Source: Bradyrhizobium zhanjiangense
GTDB lineage: Bacteria; Pseudomonadota; Alphaproteobacteria; Rhizobiales; Xanthobacteraceae
Direction: 5' to 3'
NCBI RefSeq assembly: GCF_004114935.1
Contig: NZ_CP022221.1
Coordinates: forward strand, 6,035,001-6,099,000
DNA length: 64,000 bases
This document shows, in pieces, positions 16,722 to 25,590 of the stretch. The notes under the pieces are model-generated. The model was not told the DNA's origin and ran no database searches. It was given only the letters and a program-made list of their open reading frames with translations. Within the stretch, counting starts at the first letter, position 1. Each line of letters opens with the position of its first letter. The position numbers were made by a program, and so were the translations under genes.

Positions 16722-17645
16722 ATGGACCACGTTCTGCGATCCATTCCCGAAAACGTCCAGTGGGGACTCTGGGACGGACGATTGAAGCCGGTGCTCCGGA
16801 TCGCATCCGGAGACCGGGTGACCATCGAGACCCTCTCGGGCGAGCCGGACGATCTGCCTGATCCGTCGTTCGGCTTTGACATCGTTCCCGGGCATGCGGA
16901 GGTGCTGGCAAGCACCTTTCGCGGTCCGGGGCCGCACCTTCTCACCGGGCCGATCCACGTCGAGGGCGCCGAGCCCGGCGACGTGCTGGAAGTGCGCGTG
17001 CTGAGTATCGAACTACGCTGCAATTGGGGCTGGAACCTGCAGGTGCCGATGCTCGGCACGCTGCCCGAGGATTTTCTCCACATTCCGCTTGACCGCGCGC
17101 GTAACGTGGCGCGCCTGCCTTGGGGACAGGAGCTGCCGCTGTCCCCCTTCTTCGGCAATTTCGGCGTCGCGCCGCCGCCGGGCTGGGGCCGGCTGTCGTC
17201 GAAGGAGCCGCGGGCGTTCGGCGGCAACATGGACAACAAGGAGCTCGGCGCTGGCAGCACGCTTTATTTTCCTGTCTTCGTGCCGGGCGCGCTGTTCTCC
17301 GCCGGCGACGGCCATGCGCTCCAGGGCGATGGAGAGGTCTGCCTGACGGCGATCGAGGCCGCGCTCACCGGCACCTTCGAATTCCACGTCCGGCGCGATC
17401 TTCGCCTCGCCTCCCCGCGCGCGGAAACCGCGGTCGACTGGATCACGATGGGATTCGATGAAGACCTCGACGATGCGGCCAAGGCGGCGCTGCGCGACAT
17501 GATCGCGCTGATTCGCGAGAGGAGCGGCCTCAGCGCGCAGGACGCCTATACGCTTTGCTCGATCGCCGCCGACCTCAGGGTTACGCAGATGGTCGACGGC
17601 AACAAGGGCGTCCACTGCGTCCTGGCAAAATCCCGCATGCCCTGA
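16722..17645 (+). CDS. Acetamidase/formamidase family amidase
   Basis: A 307-residue protein of the FmdA/AmdA family, which hydrolyses formamide, acetamide and similar small amides to ammonia and acid. Family features visible are the GPIHVEGAEPGDVLEVRVLSI strand near residue 80, FGNFGVAPPPGWGRL and GGNMDNKELGAGSTLYFPV near residue 170, including the metal-binding NMDN region. The start has GGTGGAG five bases upstream. Coupled with the NCS1 permease, it could release nitrogen from an imported amide or from a fragment made by the molybdenum hydroxylase pathway. Confidence 0.88.
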   Translation: MDHVLRSIPENVQWGLWDGRLKPVLRIASGDRVTIETLSGEPDDLPDPSFGFDIVPGHAEVLASTFRGPGPHLLTGPIHVEGAEPGDVLEVRVLSIELRCNWGWNLQVPMLGTLPEDFLHIPLDRARNVARLPWGQELPLSPFFGNFGVAPPPGWGRLSSKEPRAFGGNMDNKELGAGSTLYFPVFVPGALFSAGDGHALQGDGEVCLTAIEAALTGTFEFHVRRDLRLASPRAETAVDWITMGFDEDLDDAAKAALRDMIALIRERSGLSAQDAYTLCSIAADLRVTQMVDGNKGVHCVLAKSRMP

Positions 17646-17660
17646 GCGCGTCCTTCGCCA

Positions 17661-17690
17661 GACCAGGCGCCGCGCGAGCTGCGCCTGGTC
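17661..17690. terminator. Hairpin between convergent formamidase and dihydropyrimidinase genes
   Basis: GACCAGGCGC (17661-17670) and GCGCCTGGTC (17681-17690) are perfectly complementary ten-base arms around a ten-base loop. The right arm reaches into the dihydropyrimidinase stop codon. No clear T run follows on either strand, so the termination role is probable but not certain. Confidence 0.5.
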
Positions 17691-19110
17691 AGATCAGGCT
17701 CGACTTGCCGCGGCTCAGCACCTCACCCGAGCCTTTGTCGCCGACTATCTCGCCCTGGTCGTACACGACCCGGCCGCGTGCAATTGTGGTGACGGGCCAA
17801 CCGGTGACATCAAAGCCTTCCCAGGGCGTATAGTCCGCGCCGTGGTGAAGATCGGCCTGCTGAATCTTCTTCCTCAGCTTAGGGTCCCACAGCACGATAT
17901 CGGCATCAAAGCCGACGCCGATCGAGCCCTTGCGCGGATAGAGGCCGTAGATGCGGGCGTGGTTGGTCGCGGTCAGTTCGACGAACTTCTGCAGCGTGAT
18001 GCGTCCCTTCGAGACGCCCTCGGAGAACAGTATCGGCAGCCGCGTCTCGACGCCGGGGATGCCGTTCGGCACCCAGCGGAACGAGGTGCGGGCGTTCGGC
18101 GTCAGCTTGCCCCTGGGATCGTCGTAGCGGAACGGGCAATGATCGGACGAGAACGTCTGGAACACGCCGGTCGTGATTCCTTCCCAGATCGCCTGCTGGC
18201 TTTCGACATCACGGGGCGGCGGCGAGCAGACATATTTCGCACCGGTGATGTCCATGTTCAGGCCCTTCATATCGTCGGCCGTGAGCGTGATGTATTGCGG
18301 GCAGGTCTCCGCATGCACGGGTAACCCGCGCTGTTGCGCCCAGCGCACCTGCTCCATCGCCTCGCGTCCGGAGACGTGAACGATCATGATGGGCACGCCG
18401 ACTATCTCGGCGTGACTGATGGCGCGATGCGTCGCCTCGCGCTCGACAGCCTGCGGACGTGACACTCCATGATAATAGGGCGCGATCTGGCCGTCGCGTT
18501 CCAGCTTCGCGGTGAGGAAGCGGATGGCGTCGTAGCCCTCGCAATGGACCATGACCAGAGCTTTCTCGCGACGCGCCACATCGAACACCTCGAGCAGCTG
18601 CTTGTCGCTAAGCACGAGATCGTCATAAGTCATGAACACCTTGAACGAGGTGTAGCCGTCCTTGACGAGGGCCGGCAGCTCCTGGCCGAGCACGACGGCT
18701 GTCGGATCAGAGATGATCAGGTGAAACGCCGTGTCTATGTAGCACTCGCCCGCGGCGAGCTTGCGGTAGTCCTCGACGCAGGCGCGCAGCGAGGTGCCCT
18801 TCTCCTGGAGTGCAAAGGGCAGCACCATGGTGTTGCCGCCGGCCGCAGCAGCGCGCGTCGCCGACGCAAAGTCGTCGGCCATCACCACGTCAGGTCCCGA
18901 CGGCTGCGAAATGTGAACGTGGCTGTCGATGCCGCCCGGCAGCGCGAGCAGCCCCGTCGCATCAATCTCGCGTGTCGCGCCATCGACGTTGTCGGCAATG
19001 CTGACGATACGGCCGTCCCGAATGCCGATATCAGCGCGAAACTCGTCGCTGGCCGTCACGATGGTGCCGCCGCGGATGGCAAGATCGAGCTGCGTCACTG
19101 CCGTCTCCAT
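17689..19110 (-). CDS. hydA: Dihydropyrimidinase (D-hydantoinase)
   Basis: A 473-residue zinc hydrolase that opens dihydropyrimidines or 5-substituted hydantoins to N-carbamoyl amino acids. Metal ligands are visible: HVH in PGGIDSHVHISQPSG, the carboxylated Lys in GYTSFKVFMTYDD, His in MVHCEGYD, His in IMIVHVSGREA and Asp in TFSSDHCPFRYDD. The start ATG at 19110 shares its A with the preceding stop (TGATG), so it is coupled to the racemase/decarboxylase-like gene. Neither an N-carbamoyl amidohydrolase nor dihydropyrimidine dehydrogenase is in the window. Confidence 0.92.
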   Translation of the reverse strand: METAVTQLDLAIRGGTIVTASDEFRADIGIRDGRIVSIADNVDGATREIDATGLLALPGGIDSHVHISQPSGPDVVMADDFASATRAAAAGGNTMVLPFALQEKGTSLRACVEDYRKLAAGECYIDTAFHLIISDPTAVVLGQELPALVKDGYTSFKVFMTYDDLVLSDKQLLEVFDVARREKALVMVHCEGYDAIRFLTAKLERDGQIAPYYHGVSRPQAVEREATHRAISHAEIVGVPIMIVHVSGREAMEQVRWAQQRGLPVHAETCPQYITLTADDMKGLNMDITGAKYVCSPPPRDVESQQAIWEGITTGVFQTFSSDHCPFRYDDPRGKLTPNARTSFRWVPNGIPGVETRLPILFSEGVSKGRITLQKFVELTATNHARIYGLYPRKGSIGVGFDADIVLWDPKLRKKIQQADLHHGADYTPWEGFDVTGWPVTTIARGRVVYDQGEIVGDKGSGEVLSRGKSSLI

Positions 19111-19841
19111 CACCTGATGACTGGGGCTGTCCGGAAGATCCGGCCCCACTCTGAAAGGGTGTTGATATCGCCGCCGGCGAGGCTGAGGGTCCGCCATAGC
19201 GTCACTGCGACCGAGTCCAGCACGGCGATATCCAATTCCCGTTCGAGCGAGGCCGCAAGCCCCGCGCCGTCGAGATTGGTGCAGAGGATGACGACGGCAT
19301 CGGCGCCCTCGGCAGCGACGGCGTGGATCATGCCGGCGATCACCCTCGGCTCGACCTCGCCAAAGGAAAAATTGTCGCGCAGGCCGAGATGCCGCTCCGT
19401 GTGCGGAGCGATGCCCGCCTCGGCCCAGACGTGTCCGATCCGGCGCTGCACGTCGTCCGTGTAAGGCGAGACTAGGCCGACGCGTCTGGCTTGCAGCGCG
19501 CGCGCCGCGTCGATGCAGGCCAACGTCGACGTCGTCGCCGGCACGCCTGTGCGCGCCTTGATCGCTTCACACAGGCTCATGTCACGCTGGATGCCCAGCC
19601 AGCTCGCGGACGTGCCGTTCCAGGCGATGGCGTCGACCTTGGCGTCGGCGAGCAGATCCGCCGCCGGCAGCATCACCGAGGCGTCGAACTGGCTCAGCGC
19701 GGCGGCGTCGAGCGCGATCTCGGTGACACGGAAACGCGAGAAATGCGCCGTGACGCCGGAGGTGCCGGCCAGCACGGCGCTGGTGACGGGCTCGAGCACG
19801 GAGTTGGAGGACGGCGTGATCATGCCGAGGCGCTTGCGCAT
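19110..19841 (-). CDS. Asp/Glu racemase superfamily, arylmalonate decarboxylase/maleate isomerase-like
   Basis: A 243-residue protein that starts RLGMITPSSNSVLEP, typical of the maleate cis-trans isomerase/arylmalonate decarboxylase branch. In maleate isomerases both active-site positions are cysteine; here the first is Gly76 (in WNGTSAS) and the second is Cys187 (in ILCTNLDG). That Gly/Cys arrangement is the one known from arylmalonate decarboxylase. It is coupled to dihydropyrimidinase and follows an ABC ATPase gene by nine bases. A decarboxylase or racemase acting on a hydantoin- or pyrimidine-derived acid fits, but this is inference. Confidence 0.82.
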   Translation of the reverse strand: MRKRLGMITPSSNSVLEPVTSAVLAGTSGVTAHFSRFRVTEIALDAAALSQFDASVMLPAADLLADAKVDAIAWNGTSASWLGIQRDMSLCEAIKARTGVPATTSTLACIDAARALQARRVGLVSPYTDDVQRRIGHVWAEAGIAPHTERHLGLRDNFSFGEVEPRVIAGMIHAVAAEGADAVVILCTNLDGAGLAASLERELDIAVLDSVAVTLWRTLSLAGGDINTLSEWGRIFRTAPVIR

Positions 19842-19850
19842 GGCGACACC

Positions 19851-20627
19851 TTACGACGCCTGCGCGAGGCGCGTCGACTCCTCGCGGATCAAAGCCAGGA
19901 TATGGCGCTTGGCATCGTTGAACTCAGGACCCGTGATGTCGCGCGGGCGCGGCAAGTCAAAATTGACGGCCTCGCGGATCCGGCCCGGCCGCTTCGTCAT
20001 CACCACGATCTTGTTGCCGAGCACTAGCGCCTCGTCGACGCTGTGGGTGACGAACACGATCGTGCAGCGCCGCTTCTGCCAGATCGCGACCAGTTCCTCC
20101 TGCATTTCGAGCTTGGTCTGGGCGTCCAGCGCCGCAAACGGCTCGTCCATCAGGATCACGCTCGGATTCATCAGCAGCGCGCGGGCGATGCCGACGCGCT
20201 GGTTCATGCCGCCGGACATTTCAGAGGGATGATGGTGCTCGAAGCCGCGCAGGCCGACGAGATCTATGAACTCCATGGCGCGGTCGTGCCGTTCGGCCTT
20301 GGCGACGCCCTTGAGCTTGAGGTGGAATGCGATGTTGTCGATCGCGGTCAGCCACGGCATCAGGGTCGGTTGCTGGAATACCACGCCGCGGTCCGAGCCG
20401 GGCCGCTTCACCTGCTTGCCGTCGACAAGCGTACGGCCGGAGGTCGCCTGTTCGAACCCGGCGATGATGTTCAGGAGGGTCGACTTGCCGCAGCCGGAGG
20501 GGCCAAGCAAGCAGACGAAGTCGTTGGCCTCGATGTCGAGATTGATGTTGTCCAGTGTCAAGAGATCGCGGCCGCGCCGCTTGTCGGAAAACACCTTGAC
20601 GATGTTGCGAAGCTCGATTGCCGCCAT
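19851..20627 (-). CDS. ABC transporter ATPase, NitT/TauT (SsuB/TauB-like)
   Basis: A 258-residue ATPase with Walker A GPSGCGKST, signature [15 protein letters not shown] and Walker B VILMDEPFAALD, typical of nitrate/sulfonate/taurine-type importers. The start at 20627 shares its A with the permease stop (TGATG). The signature carries Met-Asn where most members have Gln-Gln/Arg, as is usual in this subfamily. It works with the permease and binding protein directly upstream and shares their operon with the two pyrimidine/hydantoin-type enzymes downstream. Confidence 0.9.
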   Translation of the reverse strand: MAAIELRNIVKVFSDKRRGRDLLTLDNINLDIEANDFVCLLGPSGCGKSTLLNIIAGFEQATSGRTLVDGKQVKRPGSDRGVVFQQPTLMPWLTAIDNIAFHLKLKGVAKAERHDRAMEFIDLVGLRGFEHHHPSEMSGGMNQRVGIARALLMNPSVILMDEPFAALDAQTKLEMQEELVAIWQKRRCTIVFVTHSVDEALVLGNKIVVMTKRPGRIREAVNFDLPRPRDITGPEFNDAKRHILALIREESTRLAQAS

Positions 20628-21478
20628 CAGCCCGCCCTGCCCTGCACGGTGGTTGTCTGCTGCCAGCGCAGCGTGCGCGCCATGATCGCCTTGAGGCCGA
20701 GGTCGGAGAGATAGCCGAGCAGCCCGATCGAGATCATCGCGGCCAGCACGATATCGTAGCGCAGGAAGTAATAGGAATCCCACAGCACGTAGCCGAGGCC
20801 GCTCTTCACCGCGACCATCTCAGCCGTGACCGTCAGCATCCAGGCCGAGCCGACCGCGATGCGCAGGCCGGCAAAGATCGAGGGCAGCGCCGCCGGCAGC
20901 ACGATGTCGGTCAGCATTTGGCGGCTATTGGCGCCCATCATCGCGCCGGCGCGGACGAGATTATGATCCACGGTCTTCACGCCGTGGATGCTGTTCATCA
21001 GCACGGGAAAGAAGGCGCCGAGGAAGACGAGGAAGATCGCCGGCTTGTCAGCGATGCCGAACCAGATGATAGCCAGCGGAATCCAGGACACCGGTGGGAT
21101 CGGACGCAGCATCTGCAGCGTCGGCTCCAGTGTCTTCTCGAACAGGCGCGACCAGCCGATCGCGACGCCGGCGAGAATGCCGAGCAGGCTTGCCAGCGCA
21201 AAGCCGCCGAACACGCGCAAGGCGCTTGCGAGCGCATCGCGCAGCCAGTGCCCGGAATAGGTCTGCGTGGTCTCATCGAAGCCGAACACCCAGTCGCCGA
21301 GCGCATGCAGCACCGCGCTCGGCGCTGGCAGCAGCGCCGGCGGCAGCATGCCGCTGCGGGCGAAGGCTTCCCAGCCCGCAATCAGCAGCACGGGGACGAT
21401 GAGGCGTTCGAGCCCCTGGAGCGCCCGCGTCAGCCGAAACGCCGGCCTTGCTGGCGAGACGTCAGTAACCGAGGTCAT
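20627..21478 (-). CDS. ABC transporter permease, NitT/TauT (SsuC-like)
   Basis: A 283-residue inner-membrane permease. The BPD_transp_1 domain covers about residues 85-265, with the EAA-like loop MMGANSRQMLTDIVLPAALP. The start ATG at 21478 overlaps the end of the binding-protein gene by 17 bases. The N-terminal 30 residues are cytoplasmic and Pro/Arg-rich. It forms a homodimer in typical systems. Confidence 0.89.
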   Translation of the reverse strand: MTSVTDVSPARPAFRLTRALQGLERLIVPVLLIAGWEAFARSGMLPPALLPAPSAVLHALGDWVFGFDETTQTYSGHWLRDALASALRVFGGFALASLLGILAGVAIGWSRLFEKTLEPTLQMLRPIPPVSWIPLAIIWFGIADKPAIFLVFLGAFFPVLMNSIHGVKTVDHNLVRAGAMMGANSRQMLTDIVLPAALPSIFAGLRIAVGSAWMLTVTAEMVAVKSGLGYVLWDSYYFLRYDIVLAAMISIGLLGYLSDLGLKAIMARTLRWQQTTTVQGRAG

Positions 21479-22466
21479 TCTTGGATTTTCCCGTCGCCTG
21501 CTCCAGGAACGAATAGTCCATGTTCTTCTCCGCTTCCGCGGCGACATCCTTCGAGATGTATTTGAGGTCGCGCATCATCGCGGCGATCGCCAGCGTCTGC
21601 GACCGATGGATCGCGGGATCGGGCGAGGCATTCTTCAGCGCCTCGGTCGCGACATTCTTGTCGAGGCCGGTGAGCTTGTTGATGACCTCGATCCACGGCG
21701 CCCTGTCAGCGATCAGCTTGTTGTCGAGCTCGACCACGGCGCTGACGACGCCCTGGACGCCGGCGCGCTGGCCCGCGATCACGTCGGACCGGGTGACGAT
21801 CAAATTGGTCAGATTGCCCGCGGCCTGCTCATACGGCAGCACAAAATGCTTGCCGGCGCCGGCGAGCCGGATCTGCGAGGCGAACGGCTCGACCGAGCAG
21901 ATCATGTCGACCTCGCCGCGCTGGAGCGCTGCAAGATGGTCGGAAGGGTTGGGGATGTTGATGAACTGGATGTCCTTGTTGGGATCGACGCCCTGCTTCA
22001 GGAACGCGCCGCGCATGTGGATGTCCTGCGCATTGCCGCGGGAGGCCGCAACCTTGAGCGGCTGACCGTCGCTCTTCGCCTTCGCAACGGTCGTCTTGAA
22101 CGTGGCCCAGTCCTCAGGCAGAAGGCTCAGCTTCGCGGAGGACAGGCATTCCGAGCCACCATTGATCTGGCCCGATACGGCGACGACGTCAAAACCTTTG
22201 TCGAGCGCGGTGATGTAGTGGAGGTAGGTGACCTGCGCGACGTCGATGCTCTTCGACACCAGCGCGGTGAGCACGTCATTGCCCGAGTTGAAGCCGGTGG
22301 CCTCGACCTCGACGTTCCTGGCCAACCCGGGGACCAGCGACATCGGCAGGCAGTGCGCGCATTTGGCGTAGCCGAGCTTGATCTTCGGGACTTGCGCCGA
22401 GGCGATCTCGCTTCCGCCAAGCACCGCCGCCATCACCACGAGGCCCAGTCGCAAACTCGTCCGCAT
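21462..22466 (-). CDS. ABC transporter substrate-binding protein, NitT/TauT (NMT1/SsuA-like)
   Basis: A 334-residue periplasmic receptor. Residues 1-24 are a signal peptide ending ASA before QVPKIKLGYAKCAHCLP. The domain has the NMT1/SsuA pattern (GNDVLTALVSKSIDVAQVTYLHYITAL, then CSVEPFASQIRLAG). Related receptors bind pyrimidine precursors, sulfonates or nitrate. Two cysteines four residues apart early in the mature protein (KCAHC) are unusual and could form a disulfide or bind metal. It is the first gene of the minus-strand operon that ends with dihydropyrimidinase. Confidence 0.86.
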   Translation of the reverse strand: MRTSLRLGLVVMAAVLGGSEIASAQVPKIKLGYAKCAHCLPMSLVPGLARNVEVEATGFNSGNDVLTALVSKSIDVAQVTYLHYITALDKGFDVVAVSGQINGGSECLSSAKLSLLPEDWATFKTTVAKAKSDGQPLKVAASRGNAQDIHMRGAFLKQGVDPNKDIQFINIPNPSDHLAALQRGEVDMICSVEPFASQIRLAGAGKHFVLPYEQAAGNLTNLIVTRSDVIAGQRAGVQGVVSAVVELDNKLIADRAPWIEVINKLTGLDKNVATEALKNASPDPAIHRSQTLAIAAMMRDLKYISKDVAAEAEKNMDYSFLEQATGKSKNDLGY

Positions 22467-22550
22467 CGCTTACTCCGTTTCGAAGGCGCGCGGGATCTCG
22501 CGCGTCGGAAACGATCATCCGCCGCCCTTCGCCGCAGCGCAATCCGGTTT

Positions 22551-22567
22551 TTGCATGCTGCATACAA
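22551..22567. promoter_or_regulatory. Candidate GntR operator in the divergent gap
   Basis: TTGCATGCTGCATACAA has arms TTGCATG and CATACAA that pair at six of seven positions around CTG. It lies about 85 bases from each of the divergent start codons (binding protein at 22466, GntR at 22649). FadR/VanR-type GntR regulators bind short palindromes rich in TTGTATNC-like half sites, so this is a reasonable operator for the adjacent regulator. Confidence 0.45.
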
Positions 22568-22648
22568 TTTGCGCGCTATGCCATTGTTTTCAGCGAGATA
22601 CGTCGATATTTTGGGCAAGCAAAAGGGCCGGAAACGGCTAGGATCAAC

Positions 22649-23377
22649 ATGAGAAGTGAGGCACGCGTGCAGCCAAAATCGGAAGCGCCGAAGGGACGAA
22701 AGTCGCCCAAACTCAAGCGGATGGGCCTGCATGAGCGCGCCGCTGCGCGGATGCGGACGATGATCATTCGCGGCGAGCTGCCCCCGGGATCGCAGACCCA
22801 GGAGACGAAGCTGTCGAAGGAGCTCGGGGTGTCGCGCACCCCCTTGCGCGAGGCGATGAAGGTGTTGGCGGCGGAAGGGTTGATCGAGCTGCGCCCGAAC
22901 CGCAGCCCGCGCATCGCCGATATAGCGATCGACGGCATCTCTGAGCTGTTCGAAGCGCTGGCCGGCATCGAGCGGCTGGCCGCCGAGCTCGCCGCGGAGC
23001 GCGCGACCGAGCGTGATCTCGCCCGCCTCCGCACGCTTCAGACCCGGATGGAAGGTCATCACCGCAGCGGCAAGCTCGACGACTATTTCGCCATCAACGG
23101 CGAGATCCACAACATCATCGTCCGCATGGCCCGCAACACGCCGCTGCGCGAGGCGCACGAGACGCTGATCTCGCGCGCCGAACGTGCGCGTTATCTCGCG
23201 CTCGGCGCCGACAGGCGCTGGAGCAATTCGGTCGACGAGCACGCCGATATCCTGGCCGCCCTCGAGGCGCGCGACGGCGAAGCCGCCGGCCGCCTGCTCG
23301 GCGCCCACGTCGCGCGGACCGGCACGGCCCTGCTCGAAGTCCTCGCCGCCTCTCAGGCCAAGCGGACGGCGGCGTAA
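22649..23377 (+). CDS. GntR family transcriptional regulator (FCD domain)
   Basis: A 242-residue regulator. The N-terminal winged helix (about 25-95) contains ETKLSKELGVSRTPLREAMKVLAAEGLI, and the C-terminal all-helical FCD ligand domain (about 100-230) has the Asp/His metal-binding positions in DDYFAINGEIHNII and in VDEHADILAAL. AGGATCAAC precedes the ATG. It is divergent from the NitT/TauT-type operon and two bases before the racemase-like gene, so it probably controls both in response to an organic acid. Confidence 0.9.
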   Translation: MRSEARVQPKSEAPKGRKSPKLKRMGLHERAAARMRTMIIRGELPPGSQTQETKLSKELGVSRTPLREAMKVLAAEGLIELRPNRSPRIADIAIDGISELFEALAGIERLAAELAAERATERDLARLRTLQTRMEGHHRSGKLDDYFAINGEIHNIIVRMARNTPLREAHETLISRAERARYLALGADRRWSNSVDEHADILAALEARDGEAAGRLLGAHVARTGTALLEVLAASQAKRTAA

Positions 23378-23379
23378 TC

Positions 23380-24129
23380 ATGAAGCTGCTGCTGCTCAAC
23401 CCCAACACCAGCACCGCAGTCACCGAGCTGATGCTGGGTGTCGGGCAGCGCGCGGCCTTATCAGGCACCGAGCTGATCCCCTGCACCGCGACCCGCGGCG
23501 TGCCCTATATCGCAACGCGCACCGAGGCGCAGATCGGCGGCGCCATCGCGCTGGAGATGCTGGCGGAGCAGCACAAGAAGGTCGATGCCGCGATCATCGC
23601 GGCCTTCGGCGATCCCGGCCTGTTCGCGGCGCGCGAGACCTTCGACATCCCCGTGATCGGCATGGCGGAAGCGGCCATGCTGACCGCCTGCATGGCTGGA
23701 CGGCGCTTCGCCATTGTCACTTTCGCACAAGCCTTGGGGCCCTGGTACGAGGAGTGCGTGCGCGCCCACGGATTGTGGGAGCGGTGCGCCGGCATCCGCA
23801 TGCTCGATGCGCCGTTTCAGGTGATCTCCGAGGTCGGCACCGAGAAGGAAGACGTGCTGGTCGAGCTCGCCCAGCGCGCCATCGTCGAGGACGAGGCCGA
23901 TGTACTGATCTTTGCGGGCGCGCCGCTGTCCGGCCTTGCCGAGCGCGTCGCCGACCGGATCCCTGTCCCCGTGGTCGATCAGGTCATCGCCTCCGTGAAG
24001 CAAGCCGAAGCGCTTCATGCGCTGCACCTGCGTAAGGCGAGCGCAGGCACGTTCCGCCGCCCCGCCGCCAAGCCGACCACCGGCCTTGCCGACGCGCTCG
24101 CCGCCCGGCTCGAGCATCGCGACAGCTGA
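23380..24129 (+). CDS. Hydantoin racemase-like protein lacking catalytic cysteines
   Basis: A 249-residue member of the Asp/Glu/hydantoin racemase superfamily, starting LLLLNPNTSTAVTELM as hydantoin racemases do. The first catalytic Cys (ACFxDPG in HyuA) is Ala75 here (AAFGDPG), and the second (GCAGM) corresponds to the segment IFAGAPLSG with no cysteine. A classical two-cysteine racemase reaction is therefore not possible; it may be a lyase, an isomerase of other mechanism or a binding protein. It starts two bases after the GntR gene and is probably cotranscribed with it. Related proteins are sometimes annotated HupH, a label not supported here. Confidence 0.8.
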   Translation: MKLLLLNPNTSTAVTELMLGVGQRAALSGTELIPCTATRGVPYIATRTEAQIGGAIALEMLAEQHKKVDAAIIAAFGDPGLFAARETFDIPVIGMAEAAMLTACMAGRRFAIVTFAQALGPWYEECVRAHGLWERCAGIRMLDAPFQVISEVGTEKEDVLVELAQRAIVEDEADVLIFAGAPLSGLAERVADRIPVPVVDQVIASVKQAEALHALHLRKASAGTFRRPAAKPTTGLADALAARLEHRDS

Positions 24130-25502
24130 TCAGAGAGGCGGCCGGCGATGCGAAAAGCCCAGTTCGTTCTCGAGGATAGGGCCGAAGGCAAACAAGCGGG
24201 ACTCGCATCCCGGTGGCGCGATGATCTGGATGCCGAAGGGCAGCTCATTCTCCCCTCGCGGCGCCGGCAAAGTCAGGACAGGGAAGCCGACCAGCGACAC
24301 GATGAAGGTGACGGCGAGATAGTCGATGGGCGTCTCCAGCGCGGTCCCATCGATTGCGGTGACGTCGGCGATCTCATTCGGCCAGGGGAAGACGGATGCA
24401 GCCGGCGCGACGAGGAAATCAGCACGGGTGAACAGCTCGCAGAAGCTGCGATAGATCACGGTGCGGCGTCGTTCGGCCTTCAGGTAAGCCTCCGCGGACA
24501 GCTTCGCGCCGGCCTCGATGTTCCAGATCACCGTCGGAGTGAGTTCGGTGCGCCGCATCCTCAGCAACTCGCCATAGCTGCTCGCGATGTGCGCGCCGCG
24601 CAGCGTACGAAAAGTTTCGATCGCCCCGCCACAATCGGGCGAGGACAGCTCGACATCGCCAACACGCGCGAGCGCCTCGCAAGCCGCAGCGAAGCGCGCA
24701 CGGACCTCGCGTGCAACCGGCGCCACGCCGAAATCGGGCGTGACGGCAATCCGGGGACGGCCAGCGATCGGACGATCATCACCCGCGCTTCCGAGCGAGA
24801 GGGGATCATTCGCATCGCTTCCGGCGCAGGCCGACAGCGCAAGCTCGAGATCGTCGACACTGCGGGCCAGGAAGCCATGGGTCGCCAGCATGTCCCAGCC
24901 GAGCGGCCGGCGCGGCGACGGGATGCGGCCAGGTGTCGGCCGGATCGAGGCGACGTCGCAGAAGCTGGCGGGCGTGCGCACCGAGCCACCGAAATCGGTG
25001 CCGTGCGCCAGCGGCGCCATACCGGTCGCGACGGCGACGGAAGAACCGCCGGACGATCCGCCGGAAGTCAGCGCGGGATCGAACGGATTGCGTGTCGGCC
25101 CGCGCAATTTGTTGGTGCAGACCGCACCAAAGCCGAACTCCGGCGTGTTGGTTTTGCCCAGAATGATCGCGCCGGCGCGCCGCAGCCGCGCCACGATGAG
25201 ATCGTCCTCGGCCGGGACGTGATCGCGGAACAGCACCGAGCCGTAGGTGGTCGCAAGCCCCGCGGTGTCGGTGAGGTCCTTGATCGCGACGGGCACGCCA
25301 TGCAGCGGCCCGACCGGTGCGGACGCACCATTTCCGCGGCGCGGCGGGCGCTTTCGGCATCAACGGTCACGAATGCCGCCAATTGCGGATCCCGGTCAGC
25401 GATCCTCGCCAGATGCGCCTCGACGGCGTCGCGCGAAGACAACTCGCCCTTCGCAATCGCGCGCGCAAGAGTTGTGGCCGAGAGCTCGCAAATCGATGTC
25501 AT
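24130..25502 (-). pseudogene. Amidase, interrupted by a frameshift
   Basis: The N-terminal part (MTSICELSATTLARAIAKGE onward, from 25502) is open to about 25335, where similarity leaves that frame at AESARRAAEMV. It resumes one base out of phase as ASAPVGPLHGVPVAIKDLTD and continues to the stop at 24130. The second part holds the whole amidase-signature core: Lys in VAIKD and the serines in GGSSGGSSVAV and GTDFGGSVR. A single missing base near 25310-25340 explains the break. It could be a genuine pseudogene or a sequencing error; restart from the GTG at 25296 could give a 388-residue product lacking about 75 N-terminal residues. Confidence 0.75.
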
Positions 25503-25590
25503 CGCCCCACAATGCCAAACCTCGCATCGAAAGGCGAGCATGACGGGCACGAGACTTGCTTTCTCTTCTGGGGCAACGGGAGGCAACACC

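Noticed and set aside
23380..24129. Naming the racemase-like protein HupH (hydrogenase expression)
   Set aside because: No hydrogenase genes are nearby and the similarity is to the hydantoin racemase fold.
24148..25590. Long plus-strand open frame before the PotA-like gene, apparently adding some 480 residues
   Set aside because: It is antisense to the amidase, has no domain similarity and is a by-product of high GC codon structure; the real gene starts at 25591.
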